The translations under genes and the position numbers were made by a program. The notes under the pieces were generated by a model. That model saw only the letters and a list, made by a program, of their open reading frames with translations, searched no databases and was not told the origin of the DNA. DNA of 64,000 bases from Entoloma clypeatum (lineage: Eukaryota; Basidiomycota; Agaricomycetes; Agaricales; Entolomataceae), in assembly GCA_963565915.1 (NCBI GenBank), contig OY751485.1, forward strand, positions 1,860,001-1,924,000, read 5' to 3'. Shown here piece after piece: positions 1 through 8,752 of this stretch; within the stretch, counting starts at the first letter, position 1; every line of letters begins with the position of its first letter.

Positions 1-66
1 GAGCTCCGCGATATTCGACTCATTTCGCCTGACATGTCGAGATGCCGTGCCTTGAAGGGGGGGTGA

Positions 67-484
67 TGTAAGGGCAACCACTCTCACTTTTCACTTTTCC
101 TTTCCTTCCTTCCTTTCCTTTCTATTCCACCATCTCCGACGTCCTCCGATTGTATCCGCTGTCTCCGACATCTTATCAGCCTCTCCGCACCCATCCGCTA
201 CTCCGCACGTTGGATCGCAGGTACTATCATTCATCTTGTTTCCATTCATCCTTCATTGCTACTCCCAATCATTGCTCATCATTCATGTGTCTCGTTTTAT
301 CTCTTATTTCATATCTTATTTTACTATTTATCTCGCTAGCTTGCAGGGGAATCCTTAGAACTTTCTCTTCGGATCTCCCTTGCAAGGTGTGTGTGGTATT
401 ACTTATCAGACTGCTCAATCTAAACTTTGGATCTCCCTTGCAAGTATCTGAGTTCGAGTCTTGGATTGTAAGGTCGCCCTTACA
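67..484. mobile_element. LTR, probably the 3' LTR of a retrotransposon lying left of the window
   Basis: The block starts TGTAAGGGC and ends GCCCTTACA, a 9-base perfect inverted pair of the TG...CA type that bounds LTRs. A purine run (AAGGGGGGG, about 55-63) lies immediately upstream and looks like a polypurine tract, so bases 1-66 would be the internal 3' end of the element. No second copy of this LTR is in the window, and its termini differ from those of the Ty3/gypsy LTRs at 6.0-6.4 kb and 60.8 kb. The open frame across 150-647 lies over this LTR and shows no protein-like features. It could also be a solo LTR with a chance purine run. Confidence 0.6.
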
Positions 485-1264
485 GTTCCGGTGTTTCAAG
501 TGCCCTGGCCTGGAACCTGCCGAGTATATATTAACTGAGCCTTGCTGTGAGGTTCTTGCTTCCCCCCATCACCCTCCTCCACTCCTCCCTCCACTCTGTC
601 CCTCCTTCCCCCCACTCCGTCTATGCCTCCTACCTATGGTGTTATGAGGAGCCACTGAGGCCCAGCATAAGTAAGCACCCGCCCACTCATGCCACATCAC
701 ACCACTGACACAACACGCGAGCATCAGACAAGAATGCACCAGCAACGGCGAGGAACACGACAAGACACACGAGCAATGGCGTAACATGCACCAGAGACAG
801 CGTGGCCTGCACGAGAAATGACACTGGACACGTGCTGAGCACAGGGGATGGGGATGGGATGACCGATGACATAGGTAAGCAGCGTGCCATTCACCTCAGC
901 ACCAAATGGCTGACAAACTGCGACAGCATGGCGGAGCACCCAAGAATAGTGGGCCGCGCAGAACACATGGCATGCGAGAACTCATTGATGGGCATGGTCG
1001 TATGCGCGAGAACAGCAGAAAACGGGCGCCATGAGAAGGATAGGACATGCACTAGCAACAGCATAGGGCAGATGGCGAGCGTGGGGAACACATGGCAAGA
1101 TGCGGAAACAATGGGGCAATGCCACAACACACCCAAGATCAGCCAGACATGCACTGCGCCTCCCGTTCCCCTCCTGCCATCTGTGGAGGTGTTCCCGATA
1201 AAATCATACATAGATTATTATATAATGACATGCATTGTCAAATTGATTGATCGGTTCCACGACT
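485..1264. other. Non-coding stretch, no recognisable gene
   Basis: This stretch holds degenerate short repeats around ACACGAGCAATGGCG and ACATGCACCAG between about 690 and 1110. Open frames here have no recognisable domain and look like by-products of these repeats. I see no tRNA, LTR or gene. Confidence 0.4.
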
Positions 1265-1398
1265 CAGAACTGACTTGCTCCGGCTGCTGAGCTGAACTGA
1301 GTTGACAGAATTGGTTCAGTCGCCAAGCTGACTTCAATATCTGCCAAGCCGTGACTTTGTGAGTCACGGTGCAGTTAGCCGAGTTGTGGCAACACTAA
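1265..1398. repeat. End of a TA-flanked, GTGTT-ended repeat
   Basis: Degenerate tandem words (GAGCTGAACTGAGTTGAC, GAGTCACGGTGCAG, GCCGAGTTG) run up to the terminus GGCAACAC followed by TA at about 1390-1398. The same terminus, CAGCAACAC-TA, closes a similar block at about 2400-2525, and a matching start (TA-GTGTT) opens blocks at 3937, 54156 and about 57632. I read these as one family of small non-autonomous elements. The left end of this copy was not located. Confidence 0.4.
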
Positions 1399-1544
1399 GG
1401 GAGGGTAAGGATGAGGGTCAGAATTTCTTACCCTCCGAAAACCTGCACTGTTCAGTTTGGAGGGTCACATGATGTTTGGTTGAGCCAAACAATCAACAAT
1501 CAACAAGTTGATGTTGATGTTGATATTTTTATCCCCCCTACTCA

Positions 1545-1945
1545 TGCCCAACAGCCTCTACACACATCGACTCACGTCCACTTGTGTCGGCTCATGCCCA
1601 CTCTTGTTGACTCACACCCAACGGCCCCCCGTCATGCATAATGGTCCCCCTTCTCGCCCAACGGTCCCCCGTCCTGCCTAATAGCCCCTACTCACGTCGA
1701 CTCATGCCCAACGGCGTCGACTCATGCCCAATGGCCCCTACTTGCATTGACTCACACCCAACGGCATCCAACAGCCCCCCTTCATGCCCAACGGCCCCCC
1801 CTTCATGCCCAACAGTCCCTGTCAAGCCTAATGACCCCCCTTCATGCCCAATGGTGTCCACTCGAGCCCAACAGCCCCACTCACGCCCTCTTGCCTAACG
1901 GCCCTCACCATTCCCCACCCTCCCATACTCGCCCACTATCACCAC
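1545..1945 (+). repeat. Minisatellite array 1 (CTCATGCCCAACGGCCCC unit, forward)
   Basis: Imperfect tandem copies of a unit of about 20 bases, CTCATGCCCAACGGCCCC plus one or two bases, with frequent variants in the last third. Open frames across the array (for example 1641-1898) encode only Pro/Ser/Thr/His-rich repeat peptide and are not genes. The same unit forms arrays at 4.15, 5.36, 57.3, 59.1 and 60.4 kb. Confidence 0.85.
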
Positions 1946-2319
1946 CTACCCGTCCATCAAATGGCACAGGAGGCGAAGGCAGTGGCTAGAGAAGGGGAGG
2001 TGGGCTGGGAGGTCCACAACAGGGTGGGTGTAGTATGCGAGAGCACTGGGATGTGACACGACATGCGCATGAGGAGCAAGGAGGGTCACATGTGCACCCC
2101 CACAAGGTCTGTGATGGCGCACGGCGCACAGACAGGCTGCATAGCACCAAGGGTGTCTACCCTTGTGTGCTGTTCCGCGGGTATTCTATACCCCCACATA
2201 CCCTCGAAAGCCCTCACCCATAGATGAGGGTTTTCCTTACCCTTGATGAGGGATACAGTTTTTCAAGGGTAGGGGTATGGGTATGGTTTTTTTACTGATG
2301 GGTTACCCCTGTCCATCAC

Positions 2320-2530
2320 TAGATAGGTGGCCATTGGGCATCAGTGGAGGTCGTTGGGCACACAAGGAGGCTGTTGGGCACAACTGAGAGAGACATCGAC
2401 CTTGGAGCCAGGTTGAAGCCAGTTGTAAGCAGAGCTGAGCCAAAATCCTCAGCTCGGCTAACCATCAGAGCCGAGCCCATTAAAAGCCTCAGCTTTTGGA
2501 GCCAAGCCAAGCCACAGCAACACTAGACCC
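2320..2530. repeat. Short reverse-orientation minisatellite followed by a GCAACAC-TA ended repeat
   Basis: From about 2325 to 2385 three to four copies of the minisatellite unit occur in the reverse sense (TTGGGCATCAGTGGAGG-like). They are followed by degenerate words around GAGCTGAGCC and AAGCCAAGCC that end CAGCAACAC-TA at about 2515-2525, the terminus shared with the block ending near 1398. Confidence 0.45.
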
Positions 2531-2619
2531 CTTCATCCACTATGGCCGACACTTCGGCAGAACAGTGCATGCCATGTGCAATGTACAAGCATTGATCTTT
2601 AATGGCATAGACCATATGG

Positions 2620-3853
2620 GTGGCCAGCAGGAGTCTATTGTGGAAGAGTCGCTCACTTATGAGTTGGTCCCATCCGCCTTGCCCCGATGACCTCTGGCTA
2701 ATGTATCTCTCTCAAACACAGGGACAGGAGGGAGCGTCAAGTATTCAACAAACTTTTGTAGACCATTCCCTTTCTGGAAGACCACCTCATGATGTCGGAG
2801 GGGCAATCAGAGCTCATGGTCATGGCAGAACTTGTATCTTTTCTGTCGCTCATTATTATAAACCATTCTCTCATTTTGCCAAAGATTCAAACGGGTGTTT
2901 CAAGCACAAGGTCCGACGATACCAAGAGTTTAAAGGGCATCATTCTGGATTGGATATTTCCCAGGAATGGGGCCCCACACAAGCAATGTTCTCCTATTGG
3001 AGCCACCACCTCAGCCCCTCACACAGAATATCAAGACAACCTGAGGCTTCCACCATCCTGTGATGGATGCACTTCTTTGCTCTGCTGGTCTTGACTATAA
3101 GGATGCAGAGCAAGTTTCTTATACCTGCCCATTCACTCAACTGACTTACTGAGCCCATTTTAGCATGTGCATGAAGCTTGCTGTTGGCCAAATAGTGGTT
3201 TCTGGTGATGAATGGCCGCTGTTACTCTATGAGGACCAGGAGTACAATCTGGACAAACCTTGGGATGGCCTCTTTAGATGCAAATATCTCCTTTGGGTGA
3301 GTTACATTCATCGTTGTGTGACTTGGACTTATTTGAGTGGACAGGCATACAAGCATATCTTTACCTTGCCCAGTTCTGTCAACAAAGAAATCAAGGCAAC
3401 TAGATCTGGAAACGCTTGTATACATGGGATGACTTGTGTTACTATGGCTTCTCTAGCATACGTAGCAACACAGGTGTGTTCAGTGGCTTGAACTTCCTTC
3501 TTTCATAATACCAATCATGTAGCAGCTCTGCTTTGCACTCTCATCCTCATCGGTCTTCTGTAGGACTGACATGTCCACTGATTCTGAGCGCTTTTATAAC
3601 ACCGTCCTCGACTTCTTGGATGATCCGAACAAGAAACCTGATGTTGATGAGCTGCTTGATTGGTGGAATTGGTATGTGCATCCTTGGCTCCCAGATTCCT
3701 TTTCAAGCTGATGTTGTGGACAGCAACATATTTCCAAGCTATACATGCATCTCAAAAACGAGTGCACTCACCAAGCTGAAGGAGAAGAGGGCAGCGCTGC
3801 TGTTACATAATACGGCAGGGAAAGAGGTGCAATTTAGTACCCACTATTCATAA
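2620..3853 (+). pseudogene. Relic of a DUF6698-type repeat-gene family
   Basis: Translated fragments in different frames follow the order of the DUF6698 family, a high-copy group in Agaricomycetes of unknown function. In order: an R-S-D-D-T-K-S-L-K-G-I-I-L-D-W block near 2915-2960; a fragment reading like H-P-V-M-D-A-L-L-C-S-A-G-L-D near 3060-3095; G-D-E-W-P-L-L-L-Y near 3205-3230; W-D-G-L-F-R-C-K-Y-L-L near 3265-3295; a conserved stretch from K-H-I-F-T-L-P-S-S-V to A-Y-V-A-T-Q near 3350-3470; a probable intron (GTGTGTTC...CATGTAG, 3471-3520); then a tail with S-E-R-F-Y-N-T-V-L-D-F and L-L-D-W-W-N near 3575-3670. At least two frame changes (around 3040-3060 and 3100-3170) cannot be joined into one reading frame, so I call it decayed. 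Confidence 0.65.
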
Positions 3854-3937
3854 TAATGTCAGAATTATTTCAATGGATATTTGCCATCATTGTGCCAGTG
3901 AAAAATAATTGATTAGATTTCAGTGTCATTCTGGGTA

Positions 3938-4100
3938 GTGTTTGAGGGTTTGGTTTGGTTCAGTTTTTTGCCTCCGAGGGGCATAGACCGAGACCGAGAC
4001 TGGTTTTCATATATGACAAAAGGGCCAAAAACTGGACCGGTCCACTCAGGACCGGTCCATCAGACCCATGGACAGTGGACCAAACCGGTTTGGTCGCTTG
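3938..4100. repeat. TA-GTGTT-started repeat with ACCGGT/GGTTTGGTT words
   Basis: It begins TA-GTGTTTGAGGG at about 3936 and is filled with GGTTTGGTTCAG, GACCGAGACTGG and ACCGGTCCA words. It resembles the block at 54158-54651, which has matching termini. I did not find a clean GAACAC-TA right end here. Confidence 0.4.
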
Positions 4101-4149
4101 ATTGATTATACATGGGGCTAAATATATATATGAGTTGTATGTAATGTCA

Positions 4150-4285
4150 GTTGGGGTGGCCATTGGGCATGAATGGAGGGTGTTGGGCACGTTGGGCATG
4201 ATTCAGCGGCATTGGGTGCAATTTGGCAGCATTGGGCATGAGAATGAGGCTGTTGGGGGGCAAGAATGGAGGCTGTTGGGCACAT
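4150..4285 (-). repeat. Minisatellite array (reverse orientation)
   Basis: About six imperfect copies of GTTGGGCATGAATGGAGG-like units, which is the reverse complement of the unit at 1545-1945. No gene is seen. Confidence 0.75.
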
Positions 4286-4289
4286 CCAG

Positions 4290-5350
4290 TGATAGGGCCG
4301 CGATGTGTCTAGGCCTAAATCTTCGCATTTTGCATCATTTCACACTATCTCTAAGGGATATAGAGAGTCTACTATACATTGAGGGCTTGACTGGAGACAT
4401 TCTCATAAGAGGCTTGGCAAATGTGCGCCTCGCTTCACGTCCAAATGGTCCATATGGGGAATAGCCAATGACATCGGATCAAACAGACCGAGATCGGGTT
4501 TGATACACCACGATCAATGTGCATTACATGGCAGACATATTGATATGGATCAGTTGTTGATTGGTTGCTTACCGAGATGACCCTTAATCCAAGCATCTGA
4601 TACCTCGCAGTAACTCATTGGCATCGTCGCAAGGTGTATCAATAGACCGAGATAGTGAAATAGTGTCCTCACAAGCATGATAGAGGTAGAATATGGAGAA
4701 AAGAATGTACCTGTCACATTGTCAACCACATGGACACATCACGACGTCTCTAGCGAAGGCTCACTTGACTGGATACCCCTTAGCCAAGACCACATGCATC
4801 CTTTTTCTATATTTATTGCTGCTCATGTATAAAGTCTCATAGTTTCATCATAGATAGGTTAGGTTAGATTGTGCCCCAGAATTGATAGCATTTGTCTTGT
4901 GCATCTGTTGTCATTCGCGAGTATGATTGAGGCCTCAAGATCATTGGGTTTGCATCGGAAGTCAGTTGCAATTGTGTTTTGTGTGTTCGAGAACTTGTCA
5001 ATCATCAAATTGTGTTATCTATCAGTCGTATTGGTCATTGTCGTGTTCGTATTTGGTTGAGATCGTGTTCGCGAAGTCTTGTTGGTTTGGAAATCACAAA
5101 CCTCGGTTCATTATCTATTGAGAACTATCTCTAAGTCTTGTTTGAGACTTATTGAGCCATCGCTAAACGAGTTATTCAATTGTTGTTTGGAAGAGTCGCA
5201 TTCTGAGTGATCCCACTCATCATCCCAAACTATATCGATTGAGAAGTACGCATCGCGAGACTTGTTTGGTCTTCATTGTTGTGTTTGGTGTTTGTGTGTG
5301 TGATAGAGATATCGCTCGCGCTCATCCCCAGACTCACTTCCTTTGTTTCA
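4290..5350. other. Intergenic/repeat DNA, nothing recognised
   Basis: No protein family, tRNA or LTR boundary was recognised. Open frames are all below 130 codons and lack domain-like sequence. Confidence 0.3.
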
Positions 5351-5354
5351 CCGG

Positions 5355-5645
5355 CATGAGTTGAGGCTGTTGGGCATGAGTGGACACCATTGGGCACAAG
5401 AGAGGGCAGTTGGGTGTTAGGTGGGGCCGTTTGGCATGTTGGGCATGAGTCAGGGGTGTTGAGCGCGAGTAAAGGGCATTGGCTGTGAGTCAAGGCCCAG
5501 AGTGGGCCGTTGGGCACAAAAATGGGCAGCTGGGCATTAGAGGGGACCATTGGGCGTTAGGTGGGGCCATTTGGCATGTTGGATGTGAGTACTCAAGTCA
5601 TTGGGCACGAGTGGTGGCCATTGGGCGGAAGTGGTGGCCAGATGG
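5355..5645 (-). repeat. Minisatellite array (reverse orientation)
   Basis: Imperfect tandem TTGGGCATGAGT/TTGGGCGTTAGG units, reverse to the array at 1545. It runs without a break into the conserved tail at 5620-5850, so array and tail form one composite repeat. Confidence 0.8.
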
Positions 5646-5850
5646 AGTGGAGATGGGGGATAAAAAAACTGTGGGAACGTTCATTGTCTGTCGAAATTAT
5701 TGGTTCAACTTTCAGCAATTGCCGAGAGTGCTTGGCAGTCAATGCCGAGCAATGAAACTCAAGGCCTCAATGCCCAAACTGTGGCATCACAGGCTGCAGA
5801 TGTATTTGCTAACTTATGTAAAGATGTGTAGGAACCTATAAGAAGTAAAT
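5620..5850 (+). repeat. Conserved tail of a composite minisatellite repeat (copy 1)
   Basis: Landmarks in order are GTGGCCAGATGGAGTGGAG, GTGGGAA, TTGGCAATTGCCGAG-like (here TTCAGCAATTGCCGAG), CAATGCCCAAAC, GTGGCA and ACTTATGTAAAGAT. The same landmarks in the same order lie on the other strand at about 59130-58905, also directly downstream of a minisatellite. Both copies can be read as a similar peptide (S-M-P-K-x-W-H-H, then T-Y-V), so the tail may descend from a coding sequence. No known family was recognised. Confidence 0.65.
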
Positions 5851-5999
5851 ATACAGTTGGATACATGAACTATGTATAGTAGTGAGCCTGTATTCCAAAA
5901 TTATACATCAAACATAGTCAAAATCTGTTATGGATTCGCTATCCATGGCATTGATCGCTCGGACAAGATACAAGACATAGAGGCCTTATCTGATTAATG

Positions 6000-6383
6000 G
6001 CCAGTTTCATCTTATCTATTGGTTTCATGCTTACTATTCACTTTTACATCATTCGGGCCCCGGCCTCCGCTTACTCACTACAGTATGGTCATCGTTACCA
6101 TATCTAGATGGTTACTCTCACACATCCTTGACATTGTGTTACTTATTGGACTATACTTAGATACTCTGACTCATGCCGCAGCAGTTACCATAGACACCTA
6201 CTCCGGGTCCGCTTCTGGAGTCAGACCGGAACCGCTCTAGAGTCATCTAGATGACTCGACCTTCTAGTATATATAGGGTACATACATTGCATGTATTCCC
6301 CAGATCTAGCAATCACCTTGGTATCCGCCTTTGCTACTTAAGCCTCTCTGCCTAAGCATCGCATGGGTTCGTCAACCATAACA
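6000..6383 (+). mobile_element. LTR of a Ty3/gypsy element (left, degenerate copy)
   Basis: The right end CCATAACA at 6376-6383 matches the GCATAACA end of the intact LTR at 60822-61210. Both share the U5-like stretch TTAGCAATCAC/CTAGCAATCAC with following CTTTGC-rich sequence. A TATATATA box lies at about 6268-6275, in the same place relative to the end as TATATAAA in the other LTR. The left boundary is only approximate because the first part has diverged. Confidence 0.6.
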
Positions 6384-6395
6384 GCAAGCACCCAC

Positions 6396-7269
6396 ATCAA
6401 AAAAGGAAGTTCAGAAGTTCCTTGGATTTGCCAACTTCTATCGACGTTTTATTGAAGGGTACTCAAACATTGTGAAACCTCTCACCGCGCTCACAGGTGG
6501 TACGGCATTTACTTGGGGACCAACAGAGCAGCAAGCCTTTGAAGGTCTCATACAGGCAATTACATCGGCACCAGTCTTGGCATTACCGAAATCAGAGGGA
6601 CAGTTCAGGGTTGAAACCGATGCATCGGGCTATGCAATTGGAGCAGTACTCTCTCAGAAACAAGACAACAAATGGCACCCCATCACGTTCTTTTCACAGA
6701 CCATGTCCACAGCCAAACAGAATTATGAGATATACGACAAGGAACTCCTGGCTGTCATGGAAGCATTAAAAGATTGGAGACACTATCTGCTCGAAGCCAG
6801 GGAGTGTTTCGAAATCTTGACCGATCACAAGAACCTGGAATATTTCCGTTGTCCTCAGGACCTGAATCAACGACAGCAATGCTGGAAAATGAAGTTACAA
6901 GACTATGACTTTGAATTACGGCATGTACCTGGCAAGACCAATGCGAAAGCAGACATCCTGTCGCGCTTACCCTGGTATGAAGCGGAACTCGAACCACAAG
7001 ACAGTGACCAAATGCTCAAGGAGGGACTATTCTTGAAATGGTTGGAATCAGAAGATGTGGTACAAATGGAGATGTTCACGGAGGAACAATTCTTTGAAGG
7101 GGGTGAAACATCTGATTCCATCAAAATCGGAAACGCCACAACCATCGAAAACCCATGGATCGCACACATCAAGGCTTTGAACCGCATGGAGACAGAAGTA
7201 GCGCAGGGCCTGAAAAAGAATCCTCATTGGTATCAGCAGGAGAATGGGATCACCTATGCAGGAGAATGA
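6396..7269 (+). pseudogene. Ty3/gypsy pol fragment: end of reverse transcriptase and RNase H
   Basis: About 13 bases after the LTR the sequence enters the C-terminal part of a gypsy reverse transcriptase (F-L-G-F-A-N-F-Y-R-R-F-I motif near 6420-6460). It then runs into RNase H with the T-D-A-S-G motif near 6620 and the I-L-T-D-H-K-N-L motif near 6817, and on to the connection region (F-E-L-R-H-V-P-G-K-T-N-A-K-A-D near 6912-6955). Primer-binding site, gag, protease and most of the polymerase are missing, so the copy carries a large internal deletion. The frame stops at TGA 7267-7269, where a sense codon is expected. Confidence 0.85.
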
Positions 7270-8166
7270 GTCTATGTCCTGCCAGATCCACAATTATGAC
7301 AAGAATTGATGTTTGAGTCACACGATGCACCAGTGGCTGGACATCCAGGACAGTACCAGACACATGAACTCCTCACTCGTACCTACTGGTGGCCTACATC
7401 CTGCATGACGTGAAGAAGTACGTAAAGGGTTGTGACACCTGTCAACACAACAAGATCAACAGACAGAAACAACACACTCCGCTACATCCCCATGCAGCAC
7501 CAAGTCATCCATGGGAAGACATAGGGATTGACGTCGTGGGACCAATACCAGAGTCCGATGGAAAGAATGTGATTCTGGTCATCACAGATAGACATTCGAA
7601 GATGCTCCATCTCATTCCAACAACCGTGGAATTATCAGCTGAAGGATTAGCCAAGGTCTATCAGGATCAGATATGGAAGCTTCACGGGATCCCCAAGAAG
7701 ATCATCAGCAATAGGGGACCGCAGTTCACTGCGAAGTTCATGGAGATACTCTGCCGCATGCTAGGGATCAAAAGGAACCTGTCCACCACATACCACCCAC
7801 AGACTGATGGACAGGCCAAGCGATCGCATCAGGAAACGGAAGTGTTCTTACGGAACTTTGTCAACCATCTACAGGATGATTGGGCTGAGTGGATCGCAAT
7901 CACAGAGTTCCAGTACAATGACAAAGAACATCAGGCCACGAAGCACACCCCATTCTACCTCAACTATGGTTTACATCCTTGGAAGGGAGAACTCATGTTA
8001 GAAGATACCAACCCAGCTGCCAACGACTTCTTGAAGAAACTCAAACAGGCATGAGAAGAATCCAATGCAGCACTGAAACAAGCACAGGATCAGATGAAGA
8101 AGACAGTTGATACACGGCAAAGTCCGTCTCGGAACTACTGCATCGGGGACAAGGTGTGGCTGGAAG
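7270..8166 (+). pseudogene. Ty3/gypsy pol fragment: integrase, inactivated
   Basis: Continuation of the same pol. After two nonsense codons (TGA at 7267 and near 7299) and a one-base frame change near 7390, the integrase reads on. It has the H-x3-A-G-H-P-G and C-D-T-C-Q zinc-binding parts, the first catalytic Asp in I-G-I-D-V-V-G, and the core up to the G-D-K-V-W-L-E-G tail near 8148. The second catalytic position reads I-S-N-R-G-P-Q instead of the usual I-S-D-R-G, and the catalytic Glu of Q-A-E-R is Lys (Q-A-K-R), so the DDE triad is lost. The frame is cut by another repeat at 8167. Confidence 0.85.
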
Positions 8167-8368
8167 GAGCATCAGAGATAATATAAAAGTGTTTTGGCTA
8201 TATCTTAGTCAAATTTGGATGATCCAGGGCTTGTTAAAAGGGAAATAACTGTCTGGAACCCATATCCATGATGGGTACGGTGTAGCCACAGTGTTTCGCT
8301 TCCAGACAAGCCGATCATCCAAATCGGTCAAGATTTGACAAAACACTTTTACATCAGCTCTGATGCTC
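8167..8368. mobile_element. MITE-like element with long terminal inverted repeats
   Basis: Arms at 8167-8224 and 8313-8368 are imperfect inverted repeats. The left arm begins GAGCATCAGAG and continues TAAAAGTGTTTTG to TTTGGATGATC, and the right arm is its near complement. About 88 bases lie between them and no protein is encoded. It interrupts the retrotransposon pol frame. No clear target-site duplication was seen, and the sequence beyond 8368 does not resume the pol frame, so this could be a rearranged junction rather than a clean insertion. Confidence 0.55.
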
Positions 8369-8752
8369 AAATCAATAACTTTATTATAAATCCTGCTCCA
8401 GTGGCAGGGGGCCGTGGGAACAAAAACAGCACCTATTCCCTAAAAGTATTGAAACTATACCACTGGTTAGCAAGTGGCAGCATCATCATGATCATACAAC
8501 CTGCAGTGGTGCATGAACAATGTAGAACTTCCAAGTGTTTTATCCTGTATCACAACAAAAACACTGTAGCCCAAAAAACCCACCTTTCGATTGTACTCAC
8601 CACATTTCCCTGAATCTATTATATTGATTGATAACATCCGACAAAAGCCTGAAGAATCCAGGATGTAAATAAGATTATGACGCGAGCAAGTACGACAGTA
8701 TCTGAGACGCGAGATAATAATAAGTTACGGAGAAAAAAAATGTTCAGGAAAT
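8369..8752. other. Intergenic, nothing recognised
   Basis: Unassigned sequence between the retrotransposon debris and the 3' end of the first island gene. The nearest few hundred bases probably include that gene's 3' UTR. Confidence 0.3.

Noticed and set aside
150..647. 165-codon open frame on the plus strand
   Set aside because: It lies over the LTR at 67-484 and has no domain-like sequence.
802..1290. 162-codon open frame
   Set aside because: Built on degenerate short repeats; no recognisable motif, and the opposite strand is equally open.
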